From: Protostelium mycophagum
Taxonomy: Eukaryota; Evosea; Variosea; Protosteliida; Protosteliaceae
DNA length: 23,412 nucleotides
Reading direction: 5' to 3'
Assembly: GCA_002081555.1 (NCBI GenBank)
Contig: MZNV01003018.1
Location: 1 to 23,412, forward strand
Part shown: piece after piece, positions 7,638 to 16,800 of the stretch
How the letters are laid out: the number at the start of each line of letters is the position of its first letter
Numbering within the stretch: the stretch's first letter is position 1
Program-made: the position numbers and the translations under genes
Notes under the pieces: model-generated
The model's database searches: none
Told to the model about the DNA's origin: nothing
Seen by the model: only the letters and a program-made list of their open reading frames with translations

Positions 7638-10600
7638 TTAACGTGAATTCAACAAACTCTCTGCGACACAAAGAGATGGTCAAGAGTTTTGCAAATTGTA
7701 GCATCCTCGGTTATTACCGCGTCTCTTAACGTGAGATTAATTATCTTACCGTGCTGTGTATAATACGCCTTGATTTGCGGTTTCAATTCTGGGAATGAGG
7801 CAGTCAGATTCTCCAGCTGCTCTAGAGGTATGGACACGCACAACGAGAACCAGTGCGGTGCTGTCATCTTGCAACATTTCTTGAATCCTGTTCACGGTAA
7901 GCTCACGGTAAGATCGCGTTAATGTACGGTGACAGACTCTTTGGTCTGCACAACTTGTTTTGCGCACGCATTCTAATCAAGAGTTCAAAAATATGGACCC
8001 ACCTTCCCATAATGTTTTGTCGTTCCAAACTTGTTTTATAATGAGTTGTGGCAATACGGTGCTCACAACAAAGGCGATAATAGACGGGTGCTTCTGTATG
8101 GCCTCCAATGTGGTTCTCATGAACAGGGGTGGGAGGTTATGCTTGACGGAGAGCTGTTGTAGGACGATACTGACCGTCTCTCTGTCCACGAATTGGGTCT
8201 GCTCCATGCAGTAATGGATCGCTGAATCATGTCAACATCATGAGTTCAAATGCAACGTGGACTTTTTCAAGTTGAAAATAAATATTTTGTTGGTAAATTT
8301 TTTAATGCACTAAATTAAAAAATTTTCCATGATCATGTTGCTGTCATCTGAAATTTCAGGGAAAATTCACCTTCTGCCGCTCTCTTCAAGAGTGTGTTAT
8401 AGTCTGTGGGAATAATGACATCTTGCGATTGATGATCCATCAGATGCAATTGCACCATCACTTCAGAGGGCGAGATGTACTTGTTGTCGTTGAAGATTCT
8501 GTATATCACATTGGCCACGATATTTTTAGGCAGACAGACTAAATTTGGCAGCTCCCTCATGATCTCATCCTCATCTACAACTCGTCAGAAAAATCGGTTT
8601 TTTGTGAATCTTGCACAATTATGATTTTGGGTAATTTTCGAATGATTTTTGACGATCTACAACTAGAGATGTATTTGTATATACTTACATAGAGAAGGTA
8701 TTATGGGAACAAGAAATCTGGCGTCACGAACTTTGCTCGGGTAGATGTATTTAACCGCTCTGTAGATGCTCGAAGGCACATTTCCTATCCACATTCAATC
8801 ATTTACGATTTCAAAATGTCTTGCACGTTAATAACCGTGAACGAGCGGTAAGCACCGCGAGAATTTTCGTAAATTAAAAACAACAGAAAACCTGCCTTTG
8901 TCCGTGATGATATGTAAAAAGTGCAAGATGAGATCTTCAGATCCTTCTGGGACGATCTCGATTAGATCTAGTAACCATGACGACTCCGGGTCCGTTGTAG
9001 ACAGGATGGCCGTACAGAATTTACGAATCGCTTTCTTTCCGGTGGAATCCATCCGACCGAATTTCTTTGCAATTCTAATTTTATTAGTTCCGATTTTCAA
9101 TTTCGAAAAATATTCAAAATTTCATGGATTTTTCAAAATTCCATCGGAAAAAAAAATCTAAAATCATCAAGACTCACCCCTTCAATAAAGAGTTTTTCTT
9201 AGAGCAGAGCGCCATGTACAGCGACAAGTACCTATTCGCCTCATCCTCACTCACCACCCCCTTGTCCTCCCCCTCCATCCCCCCGTCTACAACGCTGGTA
9301 TTTTTATTTATATCGTCCAGCAGGTCTTCGACGAGTTCGTCGGCGTGGTGCAAGATTGCAGCAGAGAGGGTGCTTTGTCCCGCATCAGGTTTGAATAATG
9401 CGTTTGTGATGAGTCTGACACTGTTGGTGCGGATCTTCTCGTCTACAACGCTCAGTTTTATCGGAATGAAAACGAGCTCCACTATTGAAATGATCTATGA
9501 TATGTGATGGACGGTCTGTGCGGCTCCGCCGAAAGTTTCGTGAGATTTCCGGAATATTTTCATGAAAGTTCACCGATTTTTCCGTAAAAGAACAAATAAA
9601 ATTCCGTGAAATTTCTTACCTATGTGGCTGCTGTATGACAACAGCTGCTTCAGAGATTTATCTTTATGCGATGGTCGATTCGTTATGATCTCCCTCAACG
9701 TGATGAGTCCCAGCGTATTCCTCGTTGTAGATGACGTCACCATGTCATGTATGACGTCATATGCCCACTCTGTGATTATGGGACATTCTATGATCATCTG
9801 CGTGAAGAGTTGTTCGGCCTCTTCGGTGTGGCTGGAGGTGGTGCTCTTTATGATCTCTTTGTATACTTGGTCATATCTCCCCTCTACAAAATATCATTAT
9901 GGGATGAAGGTGTTGCAGCTCTTCGGTGTGGCACCGCTGGGTTTGTTTTTGGCAGCTGTGCGGCGTATTTACGTCTGCAGCAAAGCTGCAGTGTGTTTGT
10001 TTTGCAGCTGTGCTGCAATGTATTTATTTCTACAGCTTTACTGCAGTGTGTTTGTTTTGGCAGCTCTGCGGTGTGTTTACGTCTGCAGCTTTGCTGCTGC
10101 AGTGTACTACTGCGGCTTGTTTTGCAGCTATTGCAGTGTATTCATTTCTGCAGCAAAGCTATAGTATGCTTGTCTCTGTGAACCTGTGCAGCTCTGCAAT
10201 ACCGTCATCTCTGCAGCTTGCTGCTGCAATGTCTTTATCTCTGCATACGTGCTTCTGTGCCGTACTGTCAAGTAGCATATTTTTTTGCAAATTCACAGTC
10301 AACCTGACAATCTACAACTTACCGTTACTATTTATAGATTCTCTGTACAACCAGTATATAGCGATGTCCCTCCTGCCCTGCAGGTCTTGTGTCACGTGAC
10401 TCAAGATTTTTTCAAATTGTTTGGATTGCACTGGAAACTGCGAAGCCAGATGCGCGATAATTCTGCTCCTCAACTGGCCGCGGCCCGTTGTCTTGACGAC
10501 TTCTTCAGACTTTAAGATTTCTTCAATTGCGAGTGACGTCATCTCCTGACATTCTTCGTCGCTTAGCAACTTGTGTCTCGGCGCGAATTCTACCCGAATT

Positions 10601-13244
10601 TTCTCTGAAATGTAGGTGAGGACAGTTGGTGTATGTATTTGTTGCACCAACAACTCTTTCATTTTTTGGCCCACTACAACAGTGTAAATTGCGGCTCTGC
10701 CGCAATTAAAATCTTGATATTTATTGAATGATTTTTGTAAAAAAGGCAAATTGATATAAAATAAAAATAATTTTCGGTCACCTTGTGGCTTCTTCTTTTC
10801 TGCTTGCGGCTGCGCTTGGACTTTTGGAGGTACCGTTGTAGATGTGGTTGTAGACGAGAGAGAAGGAGCCGAAAAAGGGGGTTGGAGAGTGGGGGTGGAG
10901 AGTGGGGGTGGAACAGTTGTAGACACCACGTCCATATGTGCCACGTCATCGTGCTCTTCTTTGATCGACTCAGGCACTGTAGCACCCGGAGATATCGGGG
11001 CAAAGCGGGGGTCCCTCTTGTTCGGCTTTTTATGTCAATAACTTGGAAAAAAATAAAAAATTCACCTCTGTCGGAGGTTGCGCGATGACAGGTGGCTGTT
11101 GTAGAGGGATGGGTTGTTGTAGTCCGACGATTGGCTGTTGTAGAGGGATGGGGGGTTGTTGTAGGCCGATGAATGGCGGTTGTAGATTAGGTTGAACCTT
11201 CGGTTGCAGTGGCAACGGCATCTGCAAGCTTTGTGGTGGCATGTTAAGACCCATCATATTCGGTTGTAAAGAGGGTTGTAGTGGGTGGAGGGGTTGCACA
11301 GAATTGGCGGGAAACTCTGACAGCAGATTCTCCATGATGATTTCGACCAGAATATTATGAGGTAAATTATAGCTGATTAGAGCTTCTGCCAACTGCATTG
11401 AAGCCACGACGTCGAGTTGTAGTGCGGGTTGTAGACCGGACTGTAAAGGGATTTGTAGACCTGGTTGTAGACCATGGGGGTGGGGGGCGGATCCGTTGGC
11501 ATGGTTACCGTTGTCCGCTGGGTTCTCCTCTCTTCTCTTCTTACTTGGTGGTTCTATAACTCATCAAAATCGAATTTATTTATTTTTGATCTTTTTCCAT
11601 ATTTTCTCAAAATTCAAATAAATCAAAGTATAAAAAACTTAAAAAAAAAATCATTCAAAAAATTATCAAAAAACTTATGAAAATAATTATAAGAAAAATT
11701 ATAAAAAATCAAGTTTACGCACCCATATCGGAGCGTCTGTCTGAGGACCTCTTCGAATCATCGTTTCTATGGTGTTTCAACACCCTCGATGCTTGCTCTT
11801 TCCCTTTATCATCGAGACATCTCATGATCTTGTCAGTCCAAACCGCCACTTGCTCTGCCCGAGTGCTTCTAACGGTCAGTCGAGATATCTCTTGTCTTGT
11901 CATGACTTTGGTTTTTCCCAGAAAATTCTCTTTCAAAAATAAAATCTCCGATAATAATTGAAAAAAATTTTAAAAATTGGATTTGGTAAAATTCCAGGAA
12001 AACTCACTCTAAGATTGACACAAATGCGTATCTGAATGCGTATTGGATAGATCCTGTCACATAAAACGATTGTAGATGGGCCGTTCCCTGTACCATATCG
12101 TTCAATTGGATGAGGGTCAAAACACACATGGGAATATAGTGGTGTCTGCTTTTACAGATGCGCAGTAGGCTGTTCACCATCACGATGATGTCGGTGCTTC
12201 GCCTGCAGCTATGAGTGTTGTGAAAATTGACATTTTTTAAAAAATGTATTTATGCACAATTAAAATTTATGCTTCTTTTGGGTTTTGGGTTTTGTCTTTT
12301 GATTGACAATGAGATTACTGTTAAATTTAAAATTGATGCATGTCGCATCAATTGGAATATAGCTCTGCGCAGAACTACACCGAATGCTTTCTATAAGACT
12401 GATTGATCATCTTGCATCGTTGTCTCTTCTAGATCATGATGTGTTGGCTTACATGTGTTGTGTGTACTGTGCTTGAGAGCAGAGGTTTTCCATCATGCTG
12501 TGAGCGCGCTGTCTTACCGATGTTAAATTGATGATTGGATCATGTGGCGAGATGTTGACGCCCGCAATGGCACTTGTTTGATTCGCCTCATTGGAGAAAT
12601 ACATCACAACCAGCTCTTTGAATTTAGTGATGTAGCATGCTTTTGAGGTTGAGTAGAGTGTCTTGTTGGTGAAGAGTAATGTCATGGCGTTCTCGATTAT
12701 GTTGATATAGACCAGAATGCCATCCCATATCCCTTTGCACTCTGCGAGTTTTTCCTTACTGCATTTGCTTCTGCACAAAGTCATGAAAGAATTTAAAATT
12801 GTTAATATTGTCTGAATATCAGGATCTGAAACTCACATCTTCTCTATAGAACTTTGGAGAAGATTACAGGCTGACAAAATGGATTGTGACGCGACTGTAT
12901 CGTCTGGGTCAATTATGCACCTTTGGAAATAGGCCCATGTCCAAACATCATCTGACAACGATATGAGAAAACAATTACAATCAAGATCTCTCACAATGAC
13001 CACGTGAGATCTTGGCGATACTCTCTAAACTATGCAACAACTGCAGACGAATGGCAGCAACGGGATCATTCTGAAACTGAAGAAGGCGCGGGAAAAATTG
13101 CTCGAGGATATGCTCGTCCTCGATGATGGCGTCAGTTATGCTGGCCAAGGCAGAGGCCCTTTCGTCGTCTACAGACGAATTACCGTTATAATTTGGCCTG
13201 ACAGCAGCCTCTGCGAAGAGCCCTTCGATCTCGCCAGTCTCCAT
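7638..13244 (-). CDS. SYMPK: Symplekin (cleavage/polyadenylation scaffold), 16 exons
   Basis: Exons: 13244-12995, 12951-12837, 12770-12453, 12208-12008, 11895-11723, 11553-11066, 11025-10782, 10673-10323, 9883-9620, 9442-9178, 9074-8896, 8784-8689, 8574-8371, 8221-8003, 7887-7750, 7660-7638; 1175 residues, near the human length. Symplekin/Pta1 is the nuclear scaffold of the pre-mRNA cleavage and polyadenylation machinery and, in animals, of histone 3'-end processing. It shows N-terminal HEAT-like repeats (EQFFPRLLQFQNDPVAAIRL), an NLS (PPSKKRRE), KRDPRFAP, and a C-terminal region: RRDIAIYWLYRE, IIECPIITEWAYDVI, NTLGLITLREIITNRPS, LPPLFMRTTLEAIQKHP, IIKQVWNDKTLWEGFKKCCK. Spliced junctions recreate the human alignment (SSH-DEKIRTNSVRLI). 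The exon 5 acceptor and the last exon (ending ESLLNSR) are the least certain. Introns range from 40 to 439 nt; the one at 8785-8895 needs a GC donor. Confidence 0.93.
8845..8858. repeat. GCGGT-ACCGC hairpin in symplekin intron 11
   Basis: GCGGT and ACCGC separated by AAGC, within the GC-AG intron 8785-8895, next to a second imperfect TTAATAACCG element at 8828-8837. Confidence 0.55.
9915..10269. repeat. Degenerate GCAGC minisatellite in symplekin intron 8
   Basis: About 12 diverged tandem units on the plus strand, each beginning GCAGC or CAGCT and running into TGTxTTTxTxT, start near 9915, 9952, 9977, 10004, 10032, 10060, 10085, 10124, 10150, 10188, 10213 and 10243. Most units are 25-30 nt, a few 37-39. 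Many units can self-pair; the clearest is CTGCAGC-AAA-GCTGCAG at 9975-9991. It fills most of the largest intron (9884-10322, 439 nt). Confidence 0.8.
10687..10707. repeat. Perfect 9-bp hairpin in symplekin intron 7
   Basis: AATTGCGGC (10687-10695) pairs exactly with GCCGCAATT (10699-10707) around a 3-nt loop, near the 3' end of the intron at 10674-10781. The intron is 108 nt, a multiple of three, and has no stop in the exon frame, so it can be read through. Confidence 0.8.
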
Positions 13245-13806
13245 TTTGGATTTGGTGATATGATTCGAATCACAAGATCACAGAAAATAAATTATTTTCT
13301 TTGTCTATCTACAACGCCGTTTCGGATGTCGGTTCTTTCAATCTTTACTGTTTGGTTGCGTTTTCTTGCAAATTTTGTTGAATTGGAGTCTTCCACAATT
13401 CCTGTAGTTGTGTGGTCAGCATAGCGGCCAGCACAGAAGCAACGGACGCCTGATTCTGACCCAGCCGACGCCGGCGTGTGCTTTGTAGAAAGAGTTTTCC
13501 ACTAGCGCTGCACCGCGGCGACAGAATTGTCGCCGGAAGGTCCGAATAGGCATTATTGGCATGAAATGAGAGCTCTTTGTGGCCAACACGCTGGTAAAAT
13601 GCCCCTCAGTTTTCTGCATTTTGGTGTCGGCTTGAGTTCAACTCCTGGCAGTAGGGAGAAGCTGTCGGTAAGTTGCCAAGGTGATCTTGACCCTGAAGCT
13701 CCAAGCTCATGTTTATTTTAACTCCTGCGGCTAAGGGCGAAATGTTCTACGAAAGGCGGGAGTTTATTTTTTCTGCAGGCAACGGCCACAACAATACGAG
13801 GTGCAG
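13245..13806. promoter_or_regulatory. Shared divergent promoter region (symplekin / GPS receptor)
   Basis: The symplekin ATG (13244, minus) and the receptor ATG (13807, plus) point away from each other across 562 nt. The region holds an 8-bp palindrome (13516-13535), an AT-rich patch near 13283-13300, and a GTTGTAGA copy on the symplekin strand (13308-13315). A minus-strand frame of 86 codons stays open from 13605 to 13345 (its 3' part reads ASVLAAMLTTQLQELWKTP) but has no early ATG and does not join symplekin in phase, so I do not call it a gene. Confidence 0.5.
13516..13535. repeat. Palindrome in the divergent promoter
   Basis: CGGCGACA (13516-13523) and TGTCGCCG (13528-13535) are exact reverse complements with a 4-nt spacer. 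The symmetric GC-rich site lies midway between two divergent genes and could bind a dimeric factor (inference). Confidence 0.7.
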
Positions 13807-16800
13807 ATGGCTCCGAACCAAGCTCTTATCAGGACATTCATCCTCCTGTGCTCATCTGTTTTCTTCTTCTCTGCGGCTGACCTGCCGAACCTTTGGGTTT
13901 CACCATCAAACCACACAACAGGTGAAGAGTTGTGTCATTTCAAGCTGACTGATCAGTGTGATCAGTATTCAACAATAGTTTCGATGCGACACATTATTGT
14001 GCCTCCAAGTTTGCCGTCTTATGGATGCCGGGAACATATGAATTTGCTGGAGGTGTTTTCTCATTAGAAAGCTGCGGGACCTCCAGTTTCAACTTCACCG
14101 GAGGAGGACCGAATCCCGTCATCATCAAATTCAGTTTCACATTTCCCAACAACTCCAATTTATTTATTCAAAACATCCTCTTTACCAACCTCAACTACCC
14201 GATCTTGGTGGCAGGTTTGCAGATGATCGGGTGCACGGTGCAATTCTCTTCAACTCAGTACGCGATCTTAGAGGTGAGCTTTAACTTGTGATGGTATTCT
14301 TCTAAAAAAAATCAGCAGTGGACAGGAACAACCTTACCTTTTCGCATCATGTCCTCCACTTTCTTGAATAATAGTGCCAATCTTGCAATCGTTTTCACGA
14401 CTTCTCCACAAGATCAAGTTTTGATCACTTCAACCAGCTTTGTGAACAGTTACGTCCCCCACTTTGGTTCGTTGACGTCTTCGATCGCTGACACTGACGA
14501 TCAACAGGGTCACTTTTTCTTAACCAAGGCGGGAGCATTGCAGGGTGTAGCTTCATGAATAATACCGGTGTGTCATCTCTTTTGAACGTCTGAATCTGCA
14601 GCTTGAAGTGTGTGCTTCGGCTTCGATTTACCAAGAGATTTTCCGGTATTCCACGGAGTATTCAAACCAACTATTTTGTTTACGTATGCCCGGACTTTGG
14701 CTGTCAAAAGCCGTGTGGTGGCCATGCCCAGGATTCAAACTTTTTGTTTGCGGTTGCTTCGGAGGACAATCGAGAATAGTGTTACCGCAAAACGAAGAAA
14801 AGAAAATTATGTTCAAGTCATGAAAAAATTCTGACTTCGGAAAGGTATCACAGGTGCAATATACACGATTGCTGGAGACATTAATGTGACAAACAGCATT
14901 TTTAAATCGAACACTGGGTATGCCAGTGGGTGCATCATGTCGTATGCTTCTGGTATGGTCCTTTTGAGTCAGAATAATTTCACATCCAATTCAATATTCG
15001 AATCCGGATTTGGAGGAAGTATGGAACGATCTAGTCGTATATACCGACAGCTCTTTTAGGTGTTTTTAAAAGTAATACGCTGTCAAGCCTGACGATCATT
15101 GGGTGCAGATTCGAAGGCAATTCAGCCAATTCAGCATTTCCAGTGATCGATTTCTTCTCCTCCTTTTCAAAAGCGTCTTTCACCATGCTGGGCTCTTTTG
15201 TCGCCAATAATAACGCACTGTCAAACAGTAAGTCTCGTCATCAGTTCTGAATTGTGCTTGTACAGTAACCCTGACTCATTTTCCATCAGTGGTCTTCCAA
15301 ATCTATTTGTCTGATGCTAATTCTACAACAATTATTCAAGATACCATATTCCTCGGGAATTCTGCAGTTACGAACGGTGTGTTTACATCACTCGATACAT
15401 GAAATGACCCAATATAGGGGCGGGACAGATCTTTTGCAATAACATTGTCATCTCAAGATTGATCTTTTCTTCTTTCTACTTGACCAATCTGAACAGTGGG
15501 ACCTATTTCGGCCTGATAGTACTCTCCGGCCCCTCGAAGCTTATCCTAAAAATCACAGACTCTCAATTTATTTACGCCACGGTACGATTCTAATATCATC
15601 GACCCCAATTGATTTGGAGTAGAATAATGTCAACTCTCCTATCTTGGATATCTTCGCCTCATCCATCGATATGACGATGGTGAATGTTTCTCTGATGCAC
15701 AATCAAGGTGGCAAAGGCATCTCGATCAGAAGTAGCAACTCGGATGTTAGCCTCGCCGTATTTAAAGGCTGTAACTTCATCAACAACACTCTCACTCTCG
15801 GCTTCGGAGCACTAGACGCCTTTAACACACCATTACGCATCAACAATTCTTTGTTTCAACAAAACACCGGAGGAGCCATCATGTTGTCCACAAACAGCAG
15901 TTTGGTGATGGATTCATGCTTTGTGATCAACAACACAGTAACGGGAAACTCAAGTCCACTGGGCGGAGCCATCATGACTGTGGTGAATTCTGTGCGGATC
16001 TCCAACAGCGTCTTCAGCCAAAATTCGAATTCAGGCGGTGAGATGCATTTTAAAAATGAGTTGGGCTGACATCTTGACAGGGGCGATGGGCTCTGCATTG
16101 AGTATGTACGACACTTTGTCTACAAACACCGCCAATATTCGGTTTCAGAGCTGCAATTTTTCCAATAATTCTGGAAGCAGTTCCATCAGTTTGAACATTA
16201 GAACATATAACTTAGTGGTCATATCCTCCTCTTTCATTTTTGAGAGCAGCATCTTGATGGCAGCAACTGGTCCTACGAATAATGTCACATTTTTCGGGAT
16301 CAATGCGACGGGTATCGCAAGCCAATTGTTTCAGTTTTCGAATAGTGATCCAAGGACAGCACCTCCATTTTTCAGCATTTATAATGGATTATTCTTCCGG
16401 ATCGGATGTGAGTTAATAAACTCAAAATAATGCATTTTATTGACGCAACCTAGGTCTATACGACGATAACGGCAATACTGATTCCATGTTGTTTATGGAG
16501 AATGTTTACATAGAAGGGGCTGATTATGTCATCAGGCTGTGTGATAACGTTCTTTTGAATCTCACTCGAGTGGTGATTAAAAACTGCACCAGTAGCACCA
16601 TCTACCCTTTGGCAATTAATTCCGGAACAGCTTATCTGAAAGGTGTCACTGTCAGAAACTCCGCTTTTGGAGCATTCAATCAGATGAGTGGATCTCTGAA
16701 CACCTCAAAGTGCCGATTCAGTGCAAATATTGGAGCCAGTGCGGTATATGCAAGTCATTTCATACTCTCATTGCTCTAATCATCTCCAGATCGGTAGTGT

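Noticed and set aside
9442-9482. Upstream extension of symplekin exon 10 (IPIKLSVV before DEK)
   Set aside because: Joining SSH directly to DEKIRTNSVRLI at the GTTGTAG acceptor matches the human order of residues, so the extension is intron.
9622-10399. Three long plus-strand open frames (up to 180 residues, Cys/Leu/Phe-rich)
   Set aside because: They lie antisense to symplekin exons and run through the minisatellite intron, where all three frames stay open for long stretches because the repeat units contain few stops. No domain or credible start.
13032-13424. Plus-strand frame of 130 residues
   Set aside because: Antisense to symplekin exon 1, whose HEAT-like N-terminus is recognisable, and to its promoter.
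14608-14834. Two overlapping plus-strand frames of 71 and 74 residues
   Set aside because: They fall in the 286-nt intron of the receptor gene and neither can be joined in phase with sensible beta-helix sequence.
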